DNA of 64,000 nucleotides from Puffinus mauretanicus (lineage: Eukaryota; Chordata; Aves; Procellariiformes; Procellariidae): assembly GCA_023333565.1 (NCBI GenBank), contig JAJKFH010001865.1, forward strand, positions 7,006,001 to 7,070,000, read 5' to 3'. The notes beneath the pieces were generated by a model. That model saw nothing but the letters and a program-made list of their open reading frames with translations, searched no databases and was not told the DNA's origin. Positions 1-9,952 of this stretch are shown here, piece by piece (position 1 is the first letter of the stretch; the number at the start of each line of letters is the position of its first letter). Position numbers and translations under genes: made by a program.

Positions 1-639
1 GATGGTGAGCATGAAACAACTGAACGCTTTCTTCCTTCTTTACTAATTACACTGAAAAGAATTTACCTTGGCAGTGTCTTTTCAAAACTGTACTACCAAT
101 TCCCAAATTTTCTTTGGTGATGAAGCCTGGTTAGATCTAGAGTGGTTTGTACTCCACCTCTCCCGTTTCCCTGAGGCTTTTCATCTTCACACCTAAGTTA
201 AACAGAGCACCAAACTTCTGCTTTAGCAGGTTTCTCTCACGTTTCTTACATGCACGTGATCTTTAGGGTGGTTTTCTTCCTTTAAAAGAAGCCAGACTAT
301 ATTGTTCTTATATTAAAAGCTTACCTAGTGTTTGTTTCTTCAGTGCTCTAATCTTTAAATGGTGTTTACTAAGCAGCTAAATTTTAATTCTGTGTTCACC
401 AAGGAAAAAAAAATGCTGTGTATTTATACAGCATTCAGCTTTATTCCCCTCATATTTTAAAATTAAGCCTGCAGAGCAAAAATACATATTATTCAGTCCT
501 GTCACTCCTAAAAACAAGCTGTGCTGTGCGTTAAGTGCCTGATTCATCACTTGCTGGTATAGTCTTTCATCACTTTTAAAATTAGTATGCAACAAGACGC
601 TCAGGTTTTACACACTTGTTTCCCCTGCGCACACTGAAG

Positions 640-960
640 AAATGACACAGGCAGCAGCAAACCAGGCCAAGCTGTGTTATCCATCCATGCGCGCCTCAAC
701 ACCGCCGCTCACAAGAAACCTTTTTATGTTTGAGCAGGTCACCCTTCCCCTTACATCTACCCTAAAAAGAGCTGGATTCGTCCTCAGGCTGCCGGAGGTC
801 ACTTTGCACTTCCAGAACATACTGGGAGCGCCAGGACACAGCTTGCGCCCGTGGGCAGCCAAGGTGGAGGGAGGGCGGCTGCCTGCTGCTGCCCACCAGC
901 ACCCCACCTCTGAGCTGCCGTCACAGGCTGCGGCGCCTGCCGGGCTCTCAAAAATAATGG
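640..960. other. Short GC/CpG-enriched patch
   Basis: This segment is clearly richer in G+C and CpG than its surroundings, with clusters such as GCGCGCC, CCGCCGC and GCGGCGCC. It carries overlapping short open frames on both strands, as expected of GC-rich DNA with few stop codons. I see no TATA box, splice-site pair or recognisable protein. It could be a small CpG island or an exon-like remnant; the sequence alone does not decide. Confidence 0.3.
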
Positions 961-2199
961 CAAAAATGTTCTGAGCACATCACTTCACATCCAATGATCC
1001 AGGAGCACTGAGGAGTTCAGCAGTCCCATCCAGCAGCGCTCATGTATAAACCGATGTATACACAATGAGTGCCAGATTTCCCCACAAAATATTTGGATTT
1101 GTGGCTTTTTACCAACTCCGCAAAACAGGAAGCAAGGAAAAAAAAAAAATTTATGCCAGAGATCCTGAAAGAAACAGAAGCTACCTTCTGTTGATGATGA
1201 AGCTTTTGTTTTCATTTTAAGGGCCTACATGAAAGACCTCTACGAAGGCACTGACGGCGCGGTACAGAGGGGGCTTAGGCATTGGCGTTCAATTATAACC
1301 ATTTTTTCCTTCGAATAGGAGGCAGCACCACTGGAACAAGAGCTTGTGGCACTTTGCAATGCTCCCTGCTTTATTCAGCAAGGAAGCCATGTTTAATTAA
1401 ACGAGACAAAACAGATACTTCATCATGTTAGCTGGAAAAGCCGGCACAGGGGCTCCGCTAGCATGGGGATAGCCAACTGGGGCTTCCCAGCTCGCCGGCA
1501 GCCCGTAAAGCTGCTTCTGGGGGGCCCTGGCATTGTATTCAAAGCCACTTTTAAGAGCCAATATGGTAAGCTGTGCAAGATATGATGTGTAGGGAGCCCC
1601 ATAAAAACCTTTAATGGAAACAGCGGGCCTGTGTTGGAAAAAGTTTCAGGAGCCACGTACACCAGTATAAAGAGTTCAGCTCCCGTAAGGCACCACAGCC
1701 AGCCTAAGTGTACAGGCTCCCGTAGTCCCAAACCTCACCGCGAGCTTCTGGGACGCTGTGTTCCGTAAGGAAGTTTGCAATGTCAAGTCACAGTTCATAC
1801 AGCAAACATTGATATAACGATAACAGAACACTTTTTTTCTCCTTCTTTTTTGGTGTTGAACAACAGGAGGCAAGGTGAGTAGGTTAGCCAGCTAGAAGCC
1901 CATCAGTAAGACAGGACTGCAGAGCAAGCTGCCTGGACTACGTGCTCTGGGAAGGCAACACGAACCTAATAAGGATACGTGGCTGACGCTGGGACAGTAC
2001 CACTCAATGTCCCCTTAATTAATTAGTCTTAGATAAAGAACTATCAGTTATAACTCCCACTAGATGGAAGGTGGTCCGAGGCTGTCTCAAGGAGGGATAT
2101 ACACTACACTGAGGGTCTTTCTACCTCTTCTTCCTTCCGTTATGTACAAATGTAACGACCTTTCTCTTTAAGCAAAAGCTCTGCAGATTTCTGGTACCA

Positions 2200-2490
2200 T
2201 CACCTGCAGTGCCGAGTTTTCGTCATTTCTAGGCAGAGGGGAAGGCAGGACCCCTGCTCTGAAGAGCATTACGGAAGTATGTATGGGGATGAAGCCAGCA
2301 GCCCTCCCATGGTTATCGAGCGCCCCCGACTCTTCATTTGCTCCTGCTCCCGGACCCCAGTGATGCGGGGTGCAGCCGCTCTGCCGTACGAGGATCTGCT
2401 AGTCCGCTACGCCAGACGCTCAGGATCGCAGCCTGGAAAAAAGGCTGCAGGACTGCAGGGAGCATGGAGGCACTTCTGCTTCAAGGAGCC
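2200..2490. other. Short GC/CpG-enriched patch
   Basis: CpG dinucleotides cluster here (for example GAGCGCCCCCGA, GCCGTACGAGG, CCGCTACGCC) against a CpG-poor background. Two overlapping + strand open frames of 60-71 codons run through it, but neither resembles a known protein and neither has a convincing splice context. A small regulatory CpG island is possible. Confidence 0.3.
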
Positions 2491-3088
2491 TTAATAGAAA
2501 CCGATTCCCTGGATATATAGGCCTGCGCTTACAACACTTTCCCTACCACGTCATCCAAAACTCCTTTACATAATTCACCAGCACAACATAAGCAGCAGAA
2601 TGTGGCTATCACTGTGTAATCAACTGTCACTTGGAATATATTTTGTGCTTCTTTACCTAAGTTCTTTACAGCTTCCCCTAGCTACTAGGAGCAACCACCA
2701 CTTGCCCAGCCTGAGGAAAAAACAGCAGCAGCTCTAAGCAGGCCAGGAGAACACCACCACCAGAAAGAAGTCCTTACACACTGGACCTGGAAAAAAGCTG
2801 CTCTCTCATATCTACATATGAATGACAATGTAAGTATTCAAGGGATGACCATAAAAAAGTGCAAGCATCAACCGTTAGAATATGGACCACCCACTGCTAC
2901 AGATTAGATCTTCATTTCTAAAAATTATATGAAACCTAGAGCATCGAAAACACTGCTTGAACTGAAGTCTTTTTGATATTCATGTACAGTAATTGCACTT
3001 TCACTCCTGCTTTGAAGGATTAAAAGCACTAACATGGTCATTAGGGAAGCTCATCTGTTTAAAGCCAGAAACAATCAGAATCCACAGA

Positions 3089-3104
3089 GGAAGGAAGGAA
3101 GGAA
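3089..3104 (+). repeat. (GGAA)4 microsatellite
   Basis: Four perfect GGAA units are followed by A-rich sequence. GGAA repeats can bind ETS-family factors, but four units is short and no function is implied. Confidence 0.8.
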
Positions 3105-3199
3105 AGAATTAATACAATCACCTTTTCTTGATGCTTGTTTTGTGTGTAAGGACTAACACATTGCCCAGTTTTCCATGCGATCTACCGTTTCATGTTGGC

Positions 3200-3220
3200 A
3201 AAAAAAAAAAAAAAAAAAAA
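3200..3220 (+). repeat. A21 homopolymer
   Basis: An uninterrupted run of 21 adenines. No retrotransposon body is recognisable on its 5' side, so it is called a simple homopolymer rather than a retroposon tail. Confidence 0.85.
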
Positions 3221-4924
3221 GGTCTTTGGAAAACAGTGAATGACTTTTTCAGGACTGAGTATCTGGTTTATATTTGAACATACAGGAAATAGATTCTCCT
3301 AATCAGCCCTTTTTACCTACTGCCAAAAATATGAGTGCAGCTTTACAGCTAAAGCTGTTACCGACTCCTTTTATAATTCACTTCAAACCCCTACATTAAT
3401 GCAATATTGCAAATGAGCACTTAAATGGAGCAGAACCAGGAAAAGCAAATGATAGGGTCCCTCTGACACATGAACATGTCCTACAGACTTCCTATGGTAG
3501 ACCATTCTTATGCTGATTTTTCCCAGCACAATCTAATTTTATTAAAACCTGAAAGTAAATCCTATATAAAACCACACATAAAAAACATAGGAAATATCAT
3601 TTGTCCCTAGTAAACTCTCCAACAAAATATACTTTTAAAACTTCTGTTTGCATACAGTGTCATCCTGTTCATACTCTTTCTGCTTACAAAAAATGAAGTT
3701 ATCGCACATTCTGGCTAGTTTAAATGTGTTCTCATTTTCCAAAACACTATTTTTTTTTCTTCCAACAGAAAATACTCGTTTGGCCATTTGTCCTGGAGAA
3801 TGGCTCTTACACCTTACTTAATGCACAATCACTGCACAGATGGCTTATATATGTGCAATTAATCAAAAAAAATTCTACATATCAAATTTATTGCATATGT
3901 GCCGAACAACTGCACAATTCATCGACACACAGTAAATTTGCAGTATTTAGAGTGCTTCAGATTCACTGCCCAGGTACAAGCCATATGGCCAGCCCTACAA
4001 AAACGTGACTTATTAGATACCAGCTACCAAACATGGATGCTTGCCACGCAACTGGAACAAGCATTTTATCAGAATCGGTAAGAGATAAAGCTCACAGCAT
4101 CTTTAACACTGTTAAGTGACAGATGATTGATCCGTTTCCATTTCCTCTGCCAGTCAAGGAGGAATCCCACAAGGAACGGAGACATGCATATGCACATGAG
4201 GAACACTTTCATTCTGACTTAAAGCAGGCAAGATCAAAAGAACATTTGAGAGATATAATTTGGAGGAACAGAAATTAGAAATAATAAGCCCAGGTTTGAA
4301 AAACATGACAAGTGTTTTAACAAAAATACAGCCAATAGCTACTGTATTGTGACAAGGCAGAAAACGCTCACTTCCTAAGACAGGGCACCTGAACAAACAT
4401 TTATTATCCCGACCTAAGTGCAACCCGAGTTCCAGAGTTTATATGCTAATGTACCTTACTTCAAAGATTTCCTTAAGCTACATCAGAAGGCAAAATCTCT
4501 AACGCCAAGAATTTTAGCACTGAAGAAAAGAGGACTGACAAACTGTCATGCTGGCAAAAGGAAAAGACACTGAGAAGTGTTCCAAGATGTGAAACCTTTA
4601 TTTTTCTTGAAATGGACTATTGCTGTTTTCTGTAATTGCAAAACCTGTACCTAGGTGAGCTTTGTTCCCACACAGGACAAAACAAAACCTGGTAAAAACT
4701 TCTATTTCCTAAGGTACTCCCTGACAGCCACTGCTACCCTTCTAAGGTTCTAAATTACTTTGTGTTACCAGGTGCTTGCAAATCAGGAATTTGATCTTCT
4801 GGCACCTGGCAGAAGAGAGATGCAGCTGAAGCATTACAAAGAAAAGGTCCTGTGGCAACACAGTTTACTGGCAGAAGGCTCAGGTCAGCAGCTGGGACTG
4901 TTTAGAGGAGTACTTGAAAGAGGA

Positions 4925-5049
4925 TTTTAAAAGTAAATAAAATAAAAGGAGAGAATTAACTTCACTAACTCAGGATGGCTACAGAAACCTGCTGGGATGA
5001 TTCTCATGACAGTAATGTGGGAAGTTACAGTGTTTGGGAAAACGGAGCA
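4925..5049 (+). mobile_element. Weathered CR1-type endonuclease remnant
   Basis: Around 4980-5037 the + strand can be read as TETCWDDSHDSNVGSY-like peptide. This resembles the endonuclease block of CR1 LINEs and the intact counterpart TETWWDESHDW at about 5581-5613 in the neighbouring element. It sits upstream of the ORF1 end of the younger CR1, where an endonuclease block does not belong within a single element. It therefore most likely belongs to a different, older CR1. The short length and divergence make this tentative. Confidence 0.4.
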
Positions 5050-5234
5050 GGCATTAGCACGTGGCTCCATGGCTGGTGTCACCGCCACAATTTGGGTTTT
5101 TTTTTGATAATGGGATGGCCTACACGGCACCAGGCTTGCTGGCATCAGATGGGATTCACCTTTCTCAAAGGGGGAAGAGGGTCTTTGCTCATGAGCTAGC
5201 AGGGCTGATTGACAGAGCTTTAAACTGGACTTGA
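5050..5234 (+). pseudogene. CR1 ORF1 C-terminus (esterase-like), frameshifted
   Basis: The translation contains STWLHGWCHRHN, then, after a frame change, DNGMAYTAPGLLASDGIH and ELAGLIDRALN. In CR1 elements ORF1 encodes an RNA-binding/chaperone protein with a C-terminal SGNH-type esterase domain, and the DG(I/V)H block matches the end of that domain with its conserved Asp and His. The frame breaks at a nine-T run (5097-5105), where a one-base length change joins the two halves. The reading frame closes with TGA at 5232-5234. Only about the last 60 residues remain, and the N-terminal part is lost to the 5' truncation. The spacer to ORF2 is about 190 bp. Confidence 0.75.
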
Positions 5235-5421
5235 AGGGGGATAACATCAGGCTCGCCCGTGACAAGCTGTGGGACGACACGCCAAGGTTAGCGGGACAGG
5301 GTGCTAGTGAGGGCCCTCCCCCTGTTGCTCTGAGACATGCTGGGGACGCTGGAGCACATTTGAAGTCTTACAGAGAGGAGCAGGGGCTCCTCAGGTAATA
5401 GAAGCCAACAGGGAAACACCA

Positions 5422-8281
5422 GTGAAACACCTCAAAAGAATTAAGGGGTGTTCCTCTAAGAAGGTGACATGGCCAACAGCCCAGCTGAAGTGCCTCTACA
5501 CCAATGCACGCAGCATGGGCAACAAACAGGAGGAGTTGGAAGCCACTGTGCTGCTAGAAAGCTACAACTTAGTTGCCATTACTGAAACTTGGTGGGATGA
5601 ATCCCATGACTGGCGCGCAGCTATTGACAGCTACAGGCTGTTCAGAAGGGACAGGCGAGGAAGGAGGGGTTGCCCTCTACATCAAGAAATGGATAGAGTG
5701 TGAAGAGCTGTCTCTGAAGAATAGCCACAAGTAAGTTGAAAGCTTATGGGTAAGAATTAGAGACTGAGGCAACAAAGGGAACCTTGTGGTTGGTGCCTAC
5801 TACAGGCTGCCTGATCAAGGGGAACCTATTGACGAAGCCGCCTTACTCCAGCTACAGAAGGCATTGCGCTCACAGGCTCTCATCCTGCTAGGGGACTTCA
5901 ACCACCCTGACATCTGCTGGAAAAGTAGCACAGCGAGCTGTAGGCAATCCAGGAGCCTCCTGGAATGCATTGAGGATAACTTCTTAAGCCAGGGAATAGC
6001 CTTACCAGAGGGGATGCGATACTGGACCTGTTGGTCACCAATGCAAGTGAGCTAATAGGTCACATCAAGGTTGGAGGCAGCCTGGGCTGCGGTGATCATG
6101 CACTGGTGGAGTTCGTAGTCCTGAGGGATATGGGTCAGGCAAAGAGTAAAGTCAGGACCCGGAATTTTAGGAAAGCAAACTTACAGCTGTTCAAGGAATT
6201 AGTCAATGGGACCCCCTGGGAAACTGCCCTCAGGGACAAGGGAGCAGAATAGAGCTGGCAGATCTTTAAGGATACTTTCCCTACAGCGCAAGAGCTCTTG
6301 ATCCCCGTGTAAGAAATCAGGAAAGGAAGGCAAGAGACCGGCATGGCTGAGTTAAGAAAACCTGCTGGTCAAACTAAAGGGCAAGAAGGAAATGCGCAGG
6401 CAGTGGAAGCAGGGACAGGTATCCTGGGAAGAGTTTAGGGATGCTGTCTGGTTGTGGAAGGATGGGGTCAGGAAGGCCAAGGCACAGATGGAGCTGAACT
6501 TGGCAAGGAATACAAAGAATAATAAGGGCTTCTACAGGTATGTCAGCCAGAGAAGGAAGGTCAAAGAAAGTGTATCCGCCCGATAAGCAAGACTGGCAAA
6601 CTGGTAACAAGGGACAAGGAGAAGGCTGAGGTACTCAACAATATTTTTGCCTCAGTCTTCACTGGCAACCTCTCTTCCCACACTTCTTGAGTGGATGGAC
6701 AGCAAGGCAGGGACTGGGGGAGCAAAGTCTCTCCCACTGTAAGAGAAGATCAGGCTTATGATCACCTGAGGAACCTGAATATACATAAGTCTATGGGACC
6801 TTACAAGGTGCATCCCAGAGTCCTGAGGGAATTGGCTGATGCACTTGCCAAGCTCCTCTCCATGATATTTGAAAAGTCATGGTAGTCCGGTGAAGTCCCT
6901 GGTGATTGGAAAAAGGGAAACATTGCACTCATTTTTAAAAAGGGTAGAAAGGAGGACTCTGGGAACTACTGACCTTCAGCCTCACCTGTGCCTGGGAGGA
7001 TCATGGAACAGATCCTCCTGGAAACTATGCTAAGGCACATGGAGGACAGGGAAGTGATTCAAGACAGTCAGCATGGCTTCACCAAGGGCAAGTCCTGCCT
7101 GACCAACCTAGTGGCCTTCTATGATGGAGCGAGTACATCAGTGGACAAGGGAAGAGCTACAGATGTCACCTATCTGGACCTCTGTAAGGCCTTTGACACG
7201 GTCCCCCACAACATCCTTCTCTAAATTGGAGGGATATGGATTTGATGGATGGACTATTCGGTGGATAAGGAATTGGTTGGATGGTCACATTCAGAGGGTA
7301 GTGGTGAATGGCTCAGTGTCCAGATGGAGATCGGTGACAAGTGGTGTCCCGCAGGGGTCTGTTAAACCAGTACTGTTTAATATCTTCATCAACGACATAG
7401 ACAGTGGGATCGAGTGCACCCTCAGCAAGTTTGCAGACGACACCAAGCTGAGTGGTGCGGTTGACACGCCTGAGGGACAGGATGCCATCCAGAGGGACCT
7501 GGACAAGCTTGAGAAGTAGGCCCATGTGAACCTCATGAGGTTCAACAAGGCCAAGTGCGAGGTCCTGCACCTGGGTCGGGGCAACCCCTGGCATCAATAC
7601 AGGCTGGGGGATGAAGGGATTGAGAGCAGCCCTGCCGAGAAGGACTTGGGGGTACTGGTAGATGAAAAACTGGACATGAGCTGGCAATGTGCGCTCGCAG
7701 CCCAGAAGGCCAACTGTATCCTGGGCTGCATCAAAAGAAGCATGGCCAGCAGGTCGAGGGAGGGGATTCTGCCCCTCTACTCTGCTCTGGTGAGACCCCA
7801 CCTGGAGTACTGCATCCAGCTCTGGAACCCTCAGCACAAGAAAGACATGGACCTGTTGGAGCGGGTCCAGAGGAGGGCCACAAAAACGATCAGGGGGATG
7901 GAACACCTCTCCTATGAGGAAAGGCTGAGAGAGTTGGGGTTATTCAGCCTGGAGGAGAGAAGGCTTCAGGGAGACCTTATTGCAACCGATCAGCACTTAA
8001 GGGGGGGGGCTTATAAGAAAGATGGGGACAAACTTTTTAGCAGGGCCTGTTGCGACAGGACAAGGGGTTTTAAACTAAAAGAGGGTAGATTCAGACTTAG
8101 ATATAAGGAAGAAACTTTTTACAATGAGGGTGGTGAAACACTGGCACAGGTTGCCCAGAGAGGTGGTAGATGCCCCATCCCTGGAAACATTCAAGGTCAG
8201 GTTGGACAGGGCTCTGAGCAACCTGATCTAGTTGGATATGTCTCTGCTCATTGCAGGGGGGTTGGACTAGATGACCTTTAA
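5422..8281 (+). pseudogene. CR1 ORF2: endonuclease and reverse transcriptase, inactivated
   Basis: ORF2 of a CR1 LINE nicks target DNA and reverse-transcribes the element RNA there. Endonuclease blocks seen: YTNARSMGNKQEELE near 5500, TETWWDESHDW near 5590, GDFNHPD from 5891, and GDHALVEF from 6091, where this enzyme family normally has SDH. Reverse-transcriptase blocks: [10 protein letters not shown] near 7070, [13 protein letters not shown] near 7171-7209 (motif A), SGVPQGS near 7340-7360 (motif B), and FADD at 7430-7441 (catalytic motif C). The C-terminal part runs to about 8281. Coding moves between at least two frames (changes near 5670-5780, 6010-6055, 6250-6390, 6590-6690 and 7220). 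Stops lie at 6883-6885 (TAG), 6970-6972 (TGA) and 7517-7519 (TAG). Further compensating shifts lie near 8100-8200. No functional protein can be made. Confidence 0.92.
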
Positions 8282-8318
8282 AGGTCCCTTCCAACTCAAA
8301 CTATTCTATGATTCTATG
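8261..8318 (+). other. CR1 3' stem-loop and terminal octamer repeats
   Basis: GTTGGA at 8261 pairs with TCCAAC ending at 8295. Inside lies the perfect 14-bp palindrome GACCTTTAAAGGTC (8273-8286). Two perfect ATTCTATG octamers follow (8303-8310 and 8311-8318). In CR1 elements this 3' structure is thought to be what the reverse transcriptase recognises to start copying. Its good preservation suggests the insertion is moderately young compared with the neighbouring CR1 remnants. Confidence 0.9.
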
Positions 8319-8889
8319 AAAGAGAAGAGTAGGTTAGTAGTCTTTGGATGGGAGGGAAGGTGTTTCATGTTACAGATATAGCTTCCTCCTTCTCAGACTG
8401 ATGACCAAGAAGCAGATGACCAGGAGCGCACATGGGTCAGGATGTAGGGGCCTGATTTGGTCCCTGTGCAGCAAGCACATAGGACGAGGGTTCTAGATCC
8501 AGAGCTGGGACACCAACCCCTCTTGATTTCTACATGGGGCTTAGACAAATACAATAAGTTAAAATAGTGAAGATAAAGATGAAAAAAAGATCATGCTTAG
8601 TAATGCTAAGGATAGTAAGGTCTTTTTCAAGGGTATTGGGCACAGTGGTTATCAACATTACAAGATGGACGTGATCTAACAACAATGCAGAAAACACATT
8701 AAGTTTACACAGATTAATAAAGACAGAAGGCACCATTCTAATCACGTAGTGATAGTCCTTAATTGTACACTGTACCAGAAAAGCAAAATAATACATTGCT
8801 ACCACAGTAAGATGAGGTACCACTTCTTCATTTCTCATGGTGAATAAACAGGCTCTGACCGGCATGTGACATAAATCCTAACAGGTGTG
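8319..8889. other. Unassigned spacer between two CR1 copies
   Basis: About 570 bp with no clear repeat or coding signal. If the younger CR1 inserted into the older one, this should hold the older element's endonuclease-to-reverse-transcriptase linker. I could not match it convincingly, so it may be diverged beyond recognition or be unrelated. Confidence 0.4.
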
Positions 8890-9952
8890 GATAAAGTCAT
8901 CTCTGCTCCATTAGTAGCTTTTAATAAGGTCTATAATACCAAGAACATTCAAAAAAAATGGAAGATAGTTAATGTTGTGTCAACATTCAAAGAAGGACAA
9001 CCCAAATAACTTACAGGCCGTTTATAATCTGACATCGATCCAGACAAGGAAAGGAAATATTTTCAGGGGATTCAATTGATAGAGAACAAATGAAGAGTTA
9101 TTAAATTAATGCCAGACATCATGGATTTATGGAAAACAGATCTAGTGAAACAAAGGAGGTTTTATCCTCTGATGAGTATAAAAATCTATTGGATTAAATA
9201 AGGGCTTACAAATAAAGCACATCAATATTTGTGAGGCATTTCACTTTGTATTATCCAAAATTCTGATAAAAAAAGTTGATGCTAAAAATAACTAATAAGC
9301 ATCCATTGAAAAGACTGGCTGATCTCAGAGTCATCACCAGTGTAAAACCGGGCTCTACTAATAATATCTGTATCAAGCAAGCTTCTGCAAGAACATGTAT
9401 TAGCCCAGTAGTGTTCCACACCAAGCTGAAGCGTTTCTACACACAGCATTACCAACATCAAAATCAGCTTAAAAATTTGTGGCCCACCTTTAAATGATAT
9501 TTTAAAGTCAGAGAGAACACAATCAAAGATTTGTTACTAAGCAACTAAAAGTTCAACTTGTTTAACTCACAGAGAAGCTCCGAGAACAGACTTTACTGCG
9601 GTTTCCAAGTGCCTCCACGGGAAGAAAACACCAATCTTACTTCAGCTGATGAAGGCATAAAACAACCTCAGCTATGGATAGACGTTCCAGAAAGGATGAT
9701 TAATCAATGGTCTAAGTTACCAAAGCCAGTGATTTTAGATTCTTCAGCTCTTAATACCAACAGATTAAGGGTCAGAAACCTTTCCAGAATATATACAGTG
9801 ACAAAGTACAAATTCGTGTTAGTCACATGCAATTTATTGTCTTAATATAGCAAGAAGTAAGTGCAAGAAGTACAATGGCCTGTGATATACAAGAGGATCA
9901 GACAACTTTTTCAACAAATCCTTCTGGTCTTACTTTCTTTGACTGTATGAAT
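8890..9952 (+). mobile_element. Ancient CR1 (L3-like) LINE fragment
   Basis: The sequence follows the conserved reverse-transcriptase backbone of old amniote CR1/L3-like LINEs. It has TGGAAGATAGTTAATGTTGT near 8960, AACTTACAGGCC near 9008-9019, ATCATGGATTTATGGAAAAC near 9118, a GGCATTTCAC block near 9235, and TTAGCCCAGTAGTGTT near 9400. After a gap where several hundred bases are missing, the C-terminal and 3' part returns. It shows a TTTAACTCACAGAGAAG block at 9560, a WSKLPKPVILDSSAL-like peptide near 9710-9755, and the 3' tail AATGGCCTGTGATATACAAG near 9873 followed by CCTTCTGGTCTTA. It is heavily decayed, with stops in all frames. It differs in sequence from the CR1 just upstream, so it is a separate, older insertion. 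Confidence 0.8.
9558..9845 (+). pseudogene. Fortuitously open C-terminal piece of ancient CR1 ORF2
   Basis: This 95-codon open stretch lies inside the ancient CR1. Its first two thirds (FNSQRSSENRLY through WSKLPKPVILDSSALN) follow the C-terminal pattern of CR1-type ORF2, including the W-x-x-LP block that precedes the 3' untranslated region. No catalytic motif lies in this piece. It is a relic, not an independent gene. Its start codon is coincidental. Confidence 0.65.

Larger units (their letters stand above)
1..4924. other. Unique AT-rich non-coding stretch
   Basis: No exon, RNA gene or recognisable transposon was found. Open frames are short, occur on both strands and show no family motif. 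Three items stand out: a GGAA run, a 21-base A tract, and two small CpG-enriched patches near 0.64-0.96 kb and 2.2-2.5 kb, listed separately. The rest looks like ordinary avian intronic or intergenic DNA. Confidence 0.6.
5050..8318 (+). mobile_element. CR1 (chicken repeat 1) non-LTR retrotransposon, 5'-truncated
   Basis: This is a LINE of the avian CR1 clade, about 3.27 kb. It keeps the end of ORF1, a short spacer, most of ORF2 (endonuclease, reverse transcriptase and C-terminal region) and a complete 3' end. The 3' end is diagnostic: a stem-loop with the palindrome GACCTTTAAAGGTC, then two ATTCTATG octamers ending the element. CR1 copies lack poly(A) tails and are usually 5'-truncated, and this one begins inside ORF1. 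The body is more GC-rich than the flanks. Several frameshifts and stop codons show it is inactive. The 5' boundary near 5050 is estimated from where ORF1 similarity starts. Confidence 0.95.
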
